From contig JAIEMW010000001.1 in NCBI GenBank assembly GCA_019751815.1, forward strand, positions 318,197-382,196: DNA of 64,000 bases, written 5' to 3'. Shown one piece after another: positions 52,304 through 62,296 of the stretch. Positions within the stretch are counted from its first letter, which is position 1; each line of letters opens with the position of its first letter. The position numbers and the translations under genes are program-made. The notes below the pieces were generated by a model. The model ran no database searches, had not been told where the DNA came from, and was given only the letters and a program-made list of their open reading frames with translations. The DNA comes from Cyanobacteriota bacterium (GTDB taxonomy: Bacteria; Cyanobacteriota; Vampirovibrionia; Vampirovibrionales; Vampirovibrionaceae).

Positions 52304-54565
52304 ATGTCTGGCTCAAAACTGACACGTGGCGCACACAGAAGACCACTTGTAAAAACTAGTTTCTGGGGAAAAATCATACCCGTGATGCTGCTTGTTGGGA
52401 TGGTCCTGATTTCTGGCGCGGTATTCCATCGAAACAAAGCAATGGCTGCCGATAACGGCGGTACAAAAGTGCTTTCTATGAAAGACTTGGGTTCTGAAAA
52501 GGGCGTCACGCTTAAAACAGTCCGGACCGAGCGGGTGTTCTATTTTAATAAACCCCTGGCCTGGCAGGCCACAGGTGGGTCAGTGGCCAATCTCACCATC
52601 CAACATTCACCGTCGCTGTTGCCCAACCGATCTCATCTCAATGTGGTGCTGAATGACCGGATTCTGCAAACTATGGCATTGGACGGTGGTTCTGTTAAGC
52701 CAACGCATTTGGCTATTCCATTGCCGCCCAATCTGATGGAAAGCAAGAACAAGCTCGTTCTTCAGGTGGATCAGCACTATACCGACGATTGTGAAGACCC
52801 CTTTAGCCAAGAACTATGGACAACCATTCTTCCCGAAAGCAATCTGGTTCTCTCCTACCAACTCAAACCGGCGCCCGTGGATCTGGCCCAACTGCCGTAT
52901 CCATTTTATGATCCCCTGAATTACGGCCAAAATATCCTTCATTACGTTGTTTCGCCCGAAGTGTCTAGCGAATCACTGGAAGCTCTTGGGGTGCTCAGCG
53001 CAAAGTGGGGCCAGTGGATTGGATGGCACCCAGTAACCACAGTGGTGGATGATCGCGCGGACTGGCATGTGGATGACCATTTGATCGTGGTGGGCACTCC
53101 TGCAGAAAATAAACTGATTCGTGCGTTGCAAGAATACTTGCCCATTCCTGTTCGTGCTCGTGGCTTTGTGGACCCTAAATCTGGGGTGGCACTGCCTGAA
53201 GATGCCGGCTTGCTGATGATGATCCGAAATCCAGACAATCCTGCCAAATCCATTATGGTTGTGAGTGGCAACTCTCCCAAAGGGGTGGCACAGGCTGCCC
53301 GGGTGTTGGCTCACCATCCTTCCAATCGCTTGTTAACGGGAGCATATGCCGTTGTATACGGGCAACAACTAGGCCCCCTTCATCCTTTTAGAGCCTGGGA
53401 CGGATTTATCCAAAAAAATCAAGTCAGTCTGGCCGACTTGGGGCTGGAGACACAAACAGCACGGTCCATTACCGCATCGCCGATTTATTATGCTGTCAAG
53501 AAAATGCCGGACATGTACCTCCAAGGGGGTACCAAGGTGAAGTTAAAGGCAATTTATAGCTATAGTTCTCAGTTGGATACGGCCCAATCCAAGCTTGAGG
53601 TAATGTGGAACGGGAAAAGCCTCAAAAGTATTCCGCTGGATAAAAAGGAAGGCGCCAATTTAGCCGAAGTCACGATTGAAATTCCCGCCGAAGACCTGTT
53701 TACCTATAACGATCTGGCTTTTCAATTTTATTTATTCCCCGAAAAATATGATAAATGCCGCTTTGTGACCGATGTGCATCTTTGGGGAACGGTGCACAAC
53801 TCTTCCACCTTGGATCTACCCGCTAAATTGAGAGCCTTATTGCCTGATCTGGGCTTGTTAAACGACGGTGGTTACCCCTTTACTTTAAATCAGGACTTGT
53901 CTCAACTGGCGGTGGTGCTACCGAGCAAGACAGAGGCTGTGGATGTAGAGACTATGGTTTCTATGCTCACCCGCTTGGGTAGACTGTCTCAATCTAAAAC
54001 TGGGATTAATTTGACGGTCAGCCGTCCAGAGCAGGTGTCTGCTGACGTGAAAAAGGACCATCATTTTATAGTGATAGGGCCTGAATCTCGGAATGCCTTT
54101 GTGAAAGAGTTTCAATCCAAATCGCTGATGGTCCTCAAAAACGAGACCCGAACCCTCCGTTTGACCCATGAACAGCAGACTGAGCTCACTACTTTGAATC
54201 AGCAAAGCGCACAAGGGTTGTTGGAAAGCCTGTTTTCTCCGTGGAATAATAGCCGCGTTGCCTTGCTCGTCCCTGGTCCCACAGATAATTCTCTAAGGGA
54301 AGTGGGCCGTCTGTTTGAAGATGACACGGCTTTTGCTGCAATCCAGCCTGGAAACTTGCTGATTGTGAACTCGGATGGTCCTAAATCTTTGACGCTTTAT
54401 GCCCATGAAGGTGAGGCTCACTTTGTGACCCCCGTCAGTCTGGCGGGTGGTAGCAGTGACAACGGGTTTCTCGGCTATCTAAACACCTTTTTTGTCATAT
54501 TGGGCGTTCTCAGTATTCTGCGGTGGCTGTTTGGTCGCCGTAAACCCAAGTCTGGGAAGCGCTAA
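52304..54565 (+). CDS. BcsB-like cellulose synthase regulatory subunit, copy 2
   Basis: A 753-residue paralogue of the preceding protein with an N-terminal membrane segment, the periplasmic BcsB-type region and a C-terminal membrane segment (about 725-742) before a basic tail. Shared blocks include LLPNRSHLNVVLND, CEDPFSQELWTTILPES and a PYPFYDPLN stretch. ATG 52304 was chosen because GGAG lies 9 bases upstream; a TTG at 52295 overlaps that site. Both genes are probably one operon. Confidence 0.82.
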   Translation: MSGSKLTRGAHRRPLVKTSFWGKIIPVMLLVGMVLISGAVFHRNKAMAADNGGTKVLSMKDLGSEKGVTLKTVRTERVFYFNKPLAWQATGGSVANLTIQHSPSLLPNRSHLNVVLNDRILQTMALDGGSVKPTHLAIPLPPNLMESKNKLVLQVDQHYTDDCEDPFSQELWTTILPESNLVLSYQLKPAPVDLAQLPYPFYDPLNYGQNILHYVVSPEVSSESLEALGVLSAKWGQWIGWHPVTTVVDDRADWHVDDHLIVVGTPAENKLIRALQEYLPIPVRARGFVDPKSGVALPEDAGLLMMIRNPDNPAKSIMVVSGNSPKGVAQAARVLAHHPSNRLLTGAYAVVYGQQLGPLHPFRAWDGFIQKNQVSLADLGLETQTARSITASPIYYAVKKMPDMYLQGGTKVKLKAIYSYSSQLDTAQSKLEVMWNGKSLKSIPLDKKEGANLAEVTIEIPAEDLFTYNDLAFQFYLFPEKYDKCRFVTDVHLWGTVHNSSTLDLPAKLRALLPDLGLLNDGGYPFTLNQDLSQLAVVLPSKTEAVDVETMVSMLTRLGRLSQSKTGINLTVSRPEQVSADVKKDHHFIVIGPESRNAFVKEFQSKSLMVLKNETRTLRLTHEQQTELTTLNQQSAQGLLESLFSPWNNSRVALLVPGPTDNSLREVGRLFEDDTAFAAIQPGNLLIVNSDGPKSLTLYAHEGEAHFVTPVSLAGGSSDNGFLGYLNTFFVILGVLSILRWLFGRRKPKSGKR

Positions 54566-54585
54566 GAGTCGTTAAAATAATATAA

Positions 54586-56154
54586 CTAGAACTGACCCGT
54601 CACGGCTAAAAAAGTGGCAAAGGCTTGTTGGTACTCAATTTGAATATCAATCAGTTTGTTCGCCGCTTCCGCAGTGGCTCTTTCTCTTCGGTTCACAACA
54701 AACAAAGTACTGTCCCCAAGCGTATACCGCTCACGTTCCCCTTGCTCTACGCGACGAGCCAAACTCAGTTCTTTTTGGGCGGCTTCATAACGTTTTAAGC
54801 TTTGGTTCATCGCAGAAATCGCATCGTCCACTTGCGTGATCACCCTTTGTGCCAGTGCTAATTGTTCTAAAGAGAGTTTTTCCAGACTTAGCTTGGCAAT
54901 TTTTACCTTCCCACGAGCCGTGCGCGCTAACAGTGGAACGCTCATATAAATACCCGCTTTCACTGTGGGTCCATCAATCGAGCGGTTCCCTGTGTCGACC
55001 CCAGGGCTGACGATCACGTCCAGCTTGGGCAACAGTTGGTTCTTAGCAAGGGCGAGATCAATCTCGGTCATTTCTCGTCGCCATTGGATCCCTTTTAATT
55101 CGGGTCTGGCATCCAGTGCCTTTTGACGAGCTTCTAAGGTCTCTTCAGGGCTTGTCCATTTGGGTTCAGGAAGCGTGGACGGCGCTTGTGAAATATCTAA
55201 TAGCACACTGGGAGTGCCACTGGGTTCCCAAAGGAAAAGAGAAAGCTGAAGGCAGGCTTTTTGAACACTCCGTGTGGCATTTTCTATTCCTCCTTGTCTC
55301 ATCTGTGCTTCTTGCTGGGCTTCTAGGCTATCTATGGCAGGAATATCTCCAAGGCTCGCTTGGGCCTCGACCTGTTTGGCCCTGATTTCTGCCAGTGAGA
55401 GCAACTGTTGAGCAATATCCAGTTTGAGTTTAGACCCCGCCCAGTCCCAGTAACTCACTGCTGCATTGCGGAGAATGTCCAGCCGTCTCTCTGCAAAGGC
55501 TGCATCTGCCAAGGGGATACCAATGCGGGCTTGTTTTTCCGCAGCGAAGCGTTCATTAATCCCTGCGCCTCTGAGTAAAGGCGCTTTGACTTCAACAAAA
55601 TATTCTCCACCAGTACCACTGGCGGAATCAGGTGATTTTATCTTTCCGTAATTGAAGCGAGATCCCGTGGTGATATCCATCCCGAGCCGGGTAGGTAATG
55701 TGAATCCAAAACTGTTTTCTAGCGAATCTGCCTCACTCCCTCGCTTACTGGGGTTGTTGTAGCGGAGGTATTCTGTGTTGGCAAAAGCAATAGGATCAAA
55801 AGCACCTTTCCGCTCTAAATTGCGGGCTCTTGCAATGCGCCGATCGAGTTCGGCCCCTCTTAACAAAGGGTGATAGGTTTCTACCTGTTTGAGTACCCCC
55901 TTTAAACTGACTTTGCCTTCATTTTCTGCGGCGCTTGAGGCAGGTTCCAGCAGGGCTTCTTTTAGGAGAATGGGTTCTATTTTTTCTGGCTTGGCAATGG
56001 CAGGTGTGTGTAGGCCAACCAGAGTTGTGAAAACTAAAAGCCAGCCTAATTGGCGATAGGAAAATACACTCAAACTACAAGTGAGAGTGGTTTTTTGACG
56101 GTGAGACCCGTTATTTCTTCTTAATATTCTCGTTAGGAGGTTTGTTGTAATCAT
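54586..56154 (-). CDS. TolC-family outer-membrane efflux protein
   Basis: A 522-residue outer-membrane channel protein of the TolC type. It has a long signal-like N terminus ending in HTPAIAKPE, then two repeats of the OEP domain: long coiled-coil helices with a beta-barrel part (ERFAAEKQARIGIPLADAA and, in the second half, ERERYTLGDSTLFVVNRRE, which is typical of the family's end). It is the third gene of an exporter operon. Its start overlaps the end of the HlyD-like gene by 44 bases, so translation is probably coupled. Confidence 0.85.
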   Translation of the reverse strand: MITTNLLTRILRRNNGSHRQKTTLTCSLSVFSYRQLGWLLVFTTLVGLHTPAIAKPEKIEPILLKEALLEPASSAAENEGKVSLKGVLKQVETYHPLLRGAELDRRIARARNLERKGAFDPIAFANTEYLRYNNPSKRGSEADSLENSFGFTLPTRLGMDITTGSRFNYGKIKSPDSASGTGGEYFVEVKAPLLRGAGINERFAAEKQARIGIPLADAAFAERRLDILRNAAVSYWDWAGSKLKLDIAQQLLSLAEIRAKQVEAQASLGDIPAIDSLEAQQEAQMRQGGIENATRSVQKACLQLSLFLWEPSGTPSVLLDISQAPSTLPEPKWTSPEETLEARQKALDARPELKGIQWRREMTEIDLALAKNQLLPKLDVIVSPGVDTGNRSIDGPTVKAGIYMSVPLLARTARGKVKIAKLSLEKLSLEQLALAQRVITQVDDAISAMNQSLKRYEAAQKELSLARRVEQGERERYTLGDSTLFVVNRRERATAEAANKLIDIQIEYQQAFATFLAVTGQF

Positions 56155-57505
56155 AAAAACCAGTGGTCTTTTGTTTTTCTGGGTCAGTATCTTTCATTTC
56201 TTTCCGTTTAACAGTGGCTGGGAACCCATTAAATTGTCGCCATAGCTCCCAACCTAATGAGACGGTATCCAGCATAATCCAGCCAGTCACTTGACCGCCT
56301 GGGCGCAAAAAGTTGCTGGAGGGCCAAGGTTGATCTCGCCCCGCCTTGATTGCAGCATAGTCCGGCTTCACCAAGACTCGAAAGCGACTGTTCCCGTCAT
56401 CGACAGCATCGATTACAGCAACACGACCACCAAAAGTTCCTGCGGCAATGGACGGCCAACCAATAAACTGGATTGCTGGGAAACCGTCAAACTGCAGTCT
56501 AACGGGTCTGCCCACGGAGACCAATGGGGTATCAAAGTCTGTCATGTAAAGCTCGACGGCTTGATCTGTGGTTTCAGGCACCATAATTGCCAGGATGTCC
56601 CCTGCTTTTACAGTTTCTCCAGAACCGAGTTTCGCCAGACGAACAATACGTCCGTCTCTAGGGGCAATCACTTTACGTTGTTGAACCCGCCGTTTTACAT
56701 TGTTTAAATCGATTTCGAGACTTTCTATGTCTCGATCGAGACCGGAAATCGTTTCATGTGCTGAAGCTATGGCGGCTTCGATACTGTTGATAGAAGCAGA
56801 GGTGTCGAAGAGTACCTTGGATTGGTCAAATGAGGCGGCATTGGCGCCCGATTGATTGACGTTTCTCGATGCATTGGCTCTTTGCAGCTCTGTTTGAGCG
56901 CTGATGTTGGCCAACTCGGCCAACTCTAAATCTCTCTTGGAGCGAAGACCTTTCTGATGAAGCTCTTGTAACCGTCGTAGGTTGAGTTCTGTCGTGCGAA
57001 CATTTTGCGTGGCCGCAGTAACGGCTTGTTCTGCAGCCAAAATTTGTTGTTTAGCCTGATCGACACGCTGCTTGGCGCTGGGTATAGCCACATTTTGAGA
57101 ATGAATCAGAGAGTTTAGCTGTCTCGATAGTGCATTTGCTCGACTATAGGCTGCACTTCGTCTCTGCTGCATCGCATCTAACTGGCGTTGCATTCGATCA
57201 AATTGATGCATATCCAAAAACTTGGGGTCAACATCCTCAAGCTCGGCCAAGAGTTCACCTGCGTCCACTTCTTGGCCTTCTAGGACGTGCCAACGGATAA
57301 TTCGGCCTGAAATTTGGGCCTCAATACTTTGAGGCCGGTCCATCGGCGAGAATACGGTGACTTTGCCCGTTCCGTTGACCTGTTGTTGCCAAGGGAGAAA
57401 CAGACAGAGAATAAAGCTGAACAGAATGGCAAGCATGATGATGGCCAGCTTGCGGATACTTTGATTGGATTGAACTGCGTCTAAAGCGCTTAGCTTTTCA
57501 GTCAT
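56111..57505 (-). CDS. HlyD-family membrane fusion protein
   Basis: A 464-residue periplasmic adaptor: cytoplasmic tail, one membrane segment (about 20-40), a lipoyl-like half near residues 62-90 ([19 protein letters not shown]), a long coiled-coil hairpin (about 95-270), the second lipoyl half ([19 protein letters not shown]) and a beta-barrel. It links the ABC protein in the inner membrane to the TolC-like channel. It starts six bases after the ABC gene. Confidence 0.9.
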   Translation of the reverse strand: MTEKLSALDAVQSNQSIRKLAIIMLAILFSFILCLFLPWQQQVNGTGKVTVFSPMDRPQSIEAQISGRIIRWHVLEGQEVDAGELLAELEDVDPKFLDMHQFDRMQRQLDAMQQRRSAAYSRANALSRQLNSLIHSQNVAIPSAKQRVDQAKQQILAAEQAVTAATQNVRTTELNLRRLQELHQKGLRSKRDLELAELANISAQTELQRANASRNVNQSGANAASFDQSKVLFDTSASINSIEAAIASAHETISGLDRDIESLEIDLNNVKRRVQQRKVIAPRDGRIVRLAKLGSGETVKAGDILAIMVPETTDQAVELYMTDFDTPLVSVGRPVRLQFDGFPAIQFIGWPSIAAGTFGGRVAVIDAVDDGNSRFRVLVKPDYAAIKAGRDQPWPSSNFLRPGGQVTGWIMLDTVSLGWELWRQFNGFPATVKRKEMKDTDPEKQKTTGFYDYNKPPNENIKKK

Positions 57506-57511
57506 CGTTTG

Positions 57512-59326
57512 CTAGAAAGACCTCCCCATTAAGAGAGAGGGAAATAACTTGTTTAGGTTGCTCTTTGGGTCTTGAATTAGGGCCTTCGGATCCCCTTGCT
57601 CTTCAATTCGGTTGTTGGCAAACAGGGCAACTTGTTCCATTTTCATCACAACAACCGGATCATTTGAAACCGCAATCAAGGTCCAGGTGTTTTCTTTGTC
57701 CAGGAGCGCGCTCATCAGCCTGGTTTTCTTCAGTTCATCTAAGCCAATCAGGGCTTCGTCTAAAATCAGCAAAGAGGGTTTTTTTACCAAGGCTCTGGCC
57801 AGTAGAATTTGCTGCTGTAAGCTGCGAGAAATATTTTGGCCGTCTGGTAAAAGTCGGGTCTTTATCCCTCGCGGTAAATTTAGGATATCTCGGTCTAAAT
57901 CTGTTATTTGTAAGGCTTTTTGGAGATCTGGAAGTGCCACGGTCGCTCGATCCATCAATATATTCTCTTCCACTGTGCCATCGAAAATTTCTCGGTGATG
58001 GGTAACCCAGGCCACATGTTTTCGTAAGTCAGTCAGATTCAGTGTTCGGATGTCCTGATCGTTGATCAGGATGGTGCCTTGAGTGGGATCTAAGAGCCCA
58101 CATATCATTGAACCCATCGTGGTTTTTCCACTTCCACTCACCCCAGAGAAGGCCCAATGACTGCCAGGGGCAATCTCGAGATTGATAGAATCCAACAGTT
58201 TTGTTGAATTTCCTTCGTACTGAAAACAAAGGTTCACACAGGCAACCTTAATCCCCTGATCATTGTGTAATAAAAGATCCCCTTCGCTTGCTTCTATCCG
58301 ATTTTCAACCGGAAGATCAGTAATGTGCCCTACTTTTTCCAGGCCAGTCAAAAGGTCATAAAACTCTTCAACGGAGGCGATAATTTTTTCTAAGGAGTAT
58401 AAAGCGTAGACAACAACCAGTTCTGAGGCAACGAGTTGCCCCAATGTAAGTTGTTTATTGATGACAAGCCACCCGCCTATGGCTAAAATGCCAGTACTGG
58501 CTAGCGCGTACAGAAGTGCTGAACCGACTGCGTGCCTGTAAATAACACGAAAATGTTGTTTTCTGGCGTGAATATACTCTAAGACCAAGCTATCCACACG
58601 TTTCATGACGTAAGAGGGAAGTCCCGCTAGCTTGAATGTTGACTGACAGCGGCCCAGCTCTTCTAGCCATTCGGCCACTTCGTATTTGTGCTTGGATTCC
58701 TCAATGCTGCTTTTGACCCCACCGATACCCAGCCCGAAAATAACCGCAAAAAAGCCCAGTAATATCAGCAAATCAAACGCCAGTAATAGAGGGCTATAAA
58801 ATGCCAGTAAGGTTAAGCCGACGATGATTTGCAAAATAGCGGCTGGTACCGTTAAAAGAAGCTTAGCCATTGTTTTCTGGATGGTAAGGACATCAAAAAA
58901 GCGATTGACAAGCTCTGGAGTGTAGCTTTCGTTCAGCGCCGATGCTTTTATTTGAGGCAGTTTATAGGCCAGACGAAGGGCAAAACGGGCGAAAATACGC
59001 TGCTGCATTGTTTCTACTAGTGAGAGTTGAACCAGTTTTAACACCCCCATAAACAAAAGACCCACAAGGAGTAAGAGGGTTAAAATTACCAGGGGTTGAA
59101 TAAAGATACCTGCCGCAATCGTGTTGACCAGTGCTTGAGCCGCCACTGGAACGGTGAGTGAGAGTAATCCGCTGACCAGTGTATATATCACAAGAATAAT
59201 TAGGTCTTGTCGCTCTTCTCGAAGGAGGAGCCAGAGGCGCTGATAGGGTTTTAAATGATGATCACCTCCACCCTCGAGTAATTGAGAGTGAAATGATTGC
59301 TGGGATGTCATATTAGTTGAAGACAT
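57512..59326 (-). CDS. ABC exporter (membrane and ATPase fused) with altered ATPase motifs
   Basis: A 604-residue type I-like exporter with six membrane segments (about 40-310) and a C-terminal ATPase domain. No peptidase domain precedes it. Walker A SGVSGSGKTT and Walker B LLILDEA are intact. Other motifs differ from consensus: the Q-loop Gln is His (WVTHHREIF), the LSGGQ signature reads ISRSL, and the H-loop His is Asn (AVSNDP). The upstream part, such as LVNRFFDVLTIQKTMAKLL, resembles exporter families known to sit with HlyD and TolC genes. It is the first gene of the exporter operon; the substrate is unknown. Confidence 0.85.
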   Translation of the reverse strand: MSSTNMTSQQSFHSQLLEGGGDHHLKPYQRLWLLLREERQDLIILVIYTLVSGLLSLTVPVAAQALVNTIAAGIFIQPLVILTLLLLVGLLFMGVLKLVQLSLVETMQQRIFARFALRLAYKLPQIKASALNESYTPELVNRFFDVLTIQKTMAKLLLTVPAAILQIIVGLTLLAFYSPLLLAFDLLILLGFFAVIFGLGIGGVKSSIEESKHKYEVAEWLEELGRCQSTFKLAGLPSYVMKRVDSLVLEYIHARKQHFRVIYRHAVGSALLYALASTGILAIGGWLVINKQLTLGQLVASELVVVYALYSLEKIIASVEEFYDLLTGLEKVGHITDLPVENRIEASEGDLLLHNDQGIKVACVNLCFQYEGNSTKLLDSINLEIAPGSHWAFSGVSGSGKTTMGSMICGLLDPTQGTILINDQDIRTLNLTDLRKHVAWVTHHREIFDGTVEENILMDRATVALPDLQKALQITDLDRDILNLPRGIKTRLLPDGQNISRSLQQQILLARALVKKPSLLILDEALIGLDELKKTRLMSALLDKENTWTLIAVSNDPVVVMKMEQVALFANNRIEEQGDPKALIQDPKSNLNKLFPSLLMGRSF

Positions 59327-59701
59327 AAGCCGAATTGGTCGCCCTAAAACACATTTAAATAAGTTATTTTATACACAATATACAGGCGTAAACTCTCTCT
59401 ATACTGAAAAATAGACGGTATAAATTAGGATAAAGCAGAACTGTTCCAGCATTATATCCAAGAAGTATCACCCTGCAGAGGATGATTTAAGCTTCGTGAA
59501 TTTTTATGGACAATAATTGCAAAAACAGAGATAATAAGAGCCTTATAGGTTGTGAGGAATGATCTCGTTGTTTAATACGCTGTAGTGGCTTTAGTGTCAC
59601 TCTAGGCGGCTTTCTGGGTTGGGTTACTCAAGGATAGGATGTGTCCTAAACAGTAATTCGTGACCAGAGCGAGCGATTTACAAGTGTTGGGGAACATTTG
59701 C
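59327..59701. other. Divergent intergenic region between the exporter and an unknown gene
   Basis: AT-rich spacer with no supported gene. Several TATA-like stretches exist on both strands, but no pair with convincing -35 spacing was found. Confidence 0.4.
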
Positions 59702-60646
59702 TTGAAAATACTCTTTCGTCAACTTGATTGGGAAAAACACATTGCCAGACCCCAGGTGAATCCGCCTGTAGTTTTAGGGCCGCTTTTTGGCCGCGTAAAT
59801 CATCAGTCAGAAGTATCTCATTCAGACGCATTTGTCAGGGTGGCGCATCACCGGGCAGAAAAGCCAGCAGCCCAAAAAATGCATGCCCCCATTCCTTGGT
59901 TTGATTACCGTCTACAAGGTTTTTCGCCTGCGTTTGCTCGTGAATTTGCAGAAAAACCAATAGGGGCTAGTGACACTGGACCCAGTTTAATCGGGAAGGA
60001 CCTGCTACAGAGGCTGGTCACAGATGTGGCTATTTTGCCGTCCAGTTTGCCAGCTCCCGATCGGATGGATTTTGCCCGCTTTGGCGTGTCTGAAATATCT
60101 CTGAGAGACTGGGCCGAAAAAAAAGATTTGCCGGTGTATGAGCTCCATGACGCCCTGCAAGAAGCGTTTCGCTTGGGGTTAATTTACCGAATGACCGATC
60201 TCAATCACAAAATAGGCTATGTGGGCGTCCCTTATTCAGTGCGGAGTCAGTTAGCACTAGAGTCGCCTGTTGCTAAAGCCCCTATAAAAGAGCTCAATCA
60301 GAAAGATGTCTCGATCATAAATCCAGAACAAGCAATATTGATGAGGTTGTGCGAGGCTGCTTTAAATTTGCCTGCGGCTGATAAACCAGAGCTGTTGGAA
60401 TATACCGCCCAGTTGGTCAAAGCCGCTATTACTGAAGGGCGATTACAGCCAGAAAATTTACCCAAAAAATACGTGGAAGAGGTACAAAAATTTGATTTTA
60501 TCACCCCTTCATTCGATGATGCCTTGTTAACGTTGGCTGATGCCTTGTCAGTTTTTCCACATCTAAGGCAGCATCCGTTTTTCCGTGAGGGGACGAGCTT
60601 GATACAGATGCACCCACGTCCACTGAATCTGGTCCAAATGGTCTAG
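59702..60646 (+). CDS. Protein of unknown function with N-terminal LFGR motif
   Basis: I do not recognise this 314-residue protein. It is soluble, with a polar N-terminal half and a helical C-terminal half. Residues 29-31 read F-G-R, like other proteins in this window. A short region near residue 145-185 (helix-turn-helix-like spacing, DLPVYELHDALQEAFRLGL) might be a winged helix, but this is weak. I chose TTG 59702 because GGGGA lies 8 bases upstream; a GTG at 59660 is in frame. It stands alone, before icd. Confidence 0.55.
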   Translation: MKILFRQLDWEKHIARPQVNPPVVLGPLFGRVNHQSEVSHSDAFVRVAHHRAEKPAAQKMHAPIPWFDYRLQGFSPAFAREFAEKPIGASDTGPSLIGKDLLQRLVTDVAILPSSLPAPDRMDFARFGVSEISLRDWAEKKDLPVYELHDALQEAFRLGLIYRMTDLNHKIGYVGVPYSVRSQLALESPVAKAPIKELNQKDVSIINPEQAILMRLCEAALNLPAADKPELLEYTAQLVKAAITEGRLQPENLPKKYVEEVQKFDFITPSFDDALLTLADALSVFPHLRQHPFFREGTSLIQMHPRPLNLVQMV

Positions 60647-60765
60647 ATTCTAGCTAAAAATGTGTTTTCCCCTTGATAAAAAGGTCTGTTTCTGGCACTG
60701 TTACAGGGTTGAAATACAGGCGCGTGTTTTACTTATTAGAGCAAATACAGAGGAACGCATAGACG

Positions 60766-62265
60766 ATGACATCTCAAACATCCACGGCTACAGCAGATAA
60801 CGCTGCCGCAAACTCTAAAACACTGGTTCCAATTACGGTTGCCCGTGGGGACGGGATTGGTCCAGAAATTATGGATGCCACCCTCAATATCATCAAGGCC
60901 GCCGGTGCCCGCATTGAGATTGAAGAAATTGAGATCGGTGAAAAGGTTTATCTCAAAGGGATCAGTGCCGGTATCGAACCGTCTGCCTGGGATTCCCTCA
61001 GAAAAACCCGTGTGTTTTTGAAAGCCCCTATTACCACGCCTCAAGGCGGTGGGTTCAAAAGTTTAAACGTCACCACCCGTAAAACATTAGGCTTGTTTGC
61101 CAATGTGCGCCCTTGTGTCTCTTACGCCCCGTTTATCAAAACCAAGCACCCCATTATGGATGTGGTTGTGGTGAGAGAGAATGAAGAAGACTTATACGCC
61201 GGGATTGAGCACCAACAAACCGATGAAGTGGTGCAGTGCTTAAAACTTATCACCCGACCTGGTTGTGAAAAAATTGTGCGTTACGCCTTTGAGTACGCCA
61301 AGATGAACCACCGTAAGAAAGTCACCTGTTTCACTAAAGACAATATTATGAAACTGACAGACGGTCTGTTCCATAAAGTCTTTGATGAAATCGCGGTAGA
61401 ATACCCTGAGATCGAAAACGAACACTGGATTGTCGATATTGGCTGCGCCAAGCTTGCTGATACGCCTGAGTTGTTTGATGTCTTGGTGATGCCAAACCTA
61501 TACGGCGATATTCTTTCGGATATGTCCGCACAAATCGCAGGGTCTGTTGGCCTGGCGGGTTCTGCCAATATTGGTGAAAATTATGCGATGTTTGAAGCCA
61601 TCCACGGTTCTGCTCCTCGCCGCGCTGGACAGAATCTAGCCAATCCTTCCGGGCTTCTGCTGGGTGCTGTGATGATGTTGGTACATATCAATCAGCCTGA
61701 TATCGCTGAGAGAGTGCACAATGCCTGGTTGAAAACCATTGAAGATGGGGTTCATACCTATGACATCTTTACAGAAGGTGTCAGCACAGAGAAAGTGGGA
61801 ACCAAAGAGTTCTCAGAAGCAGTGATTGCCCGTCTTGGCCAGACCCCTTCTCGCTTAAAACCGGTGAAGTACAATTCTTCTGGAGAAACCAAGGCCACCA
61901 AGGCAAAACCGACGGTTAAAGCCAAAAAAGAACTTGTTGGTGTTGATGTCTTCTTGCACTGGACTGAAGAAAACCGTTCCCCAGATGCTTTAGCAGATAA
62001 ACTGACCCAGTTAAACGGAGACGGTCTGAAACTCACTATGATCAGTAACCGGGGTGCCAAAGTCTGGCCCAAAGGTCACCCAGAAACTTTCTGTACAGAC
62101 CACTGGCGCTGCCGCTTTCTGTCAGAAAACGATCAGCCCTTGAAGCACACCCAGCTGATTTCTCTGCTCAGCCGTGTGGAAGCCGCCGGGTTTGACTTTA
62201 TCAAGACAGAAAACCTGATCAAGTTAGACGGCCAAAAGGCTTACTCACTCGGCCAGGGCGAATAG
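60766..62265 (+). CDS. icd: Isocitrate dehydrogenase
   Basis: The enzyme oxidatively decarboxylates isocitrate to 2-oxoglutarate in the TCA cycle. The 499-residue protein has GDGIGPEIM near residue 29, VRENEEDLYAGIEH near 138, the metal site in PNLYGDILSDMSAQ near 243 and the cofactor region MFEAIHGSAPRRAGQ. A C-terminal domain of about 110 residues follows a Lys/Ala-rich linker, as in the longer Thermus/Rickettsia-type IDH. The cofactor (NAD or NADP) is not settled by eye. The ATG follows AGAGGAA by about 10 bases. Confidence 0.92.
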   Translation: MTSQTSTATADNAAANSKTLVPITVARGDGIGPEIMDATLNIIKAAGARIEIEEIEIGEKVYLKGISAGIEPSAWDSLRKTRVFLKAPITTPQGGGFKSLNVTTRKTLGLFANVRPCVSYAPFIKTKHPIMDVVVVRENEEDLYAGIEHQQTDEVVQCLKLITRPGCEKIVRYAFEYAKMNHRKKVTCFTKDNIMKLTDGLFHKVFDEIAVEYPEIENEHWIVDIGCAKLADTPELFDVLVMPNLYGDILSDMSAQIAGSVGLAGSANIGENYAMFEAIHGSAPRRAGQNLANPSGLLLGAVMMLVHINQPDIAERVHNAWLKTIEDGVHTYDIFTEGVSTEKVGTKEFSEAVIARLGQTPSRLKPVKYNSSGETKATKAKPTVKAKKELVGVDVFLHWTEENRSPDALADKLTQLNGDGLKLTMISNRGAKVWPKGHPETFCTDHWRCRFLSENDQPLKHTQLISLLSRVEAAGFDFIKTENLIKLDGQKAYSLGQGE

Positions 62266-62296
62266 TAACGCCTGTAAAAGGGGATAGGAACGCTTT

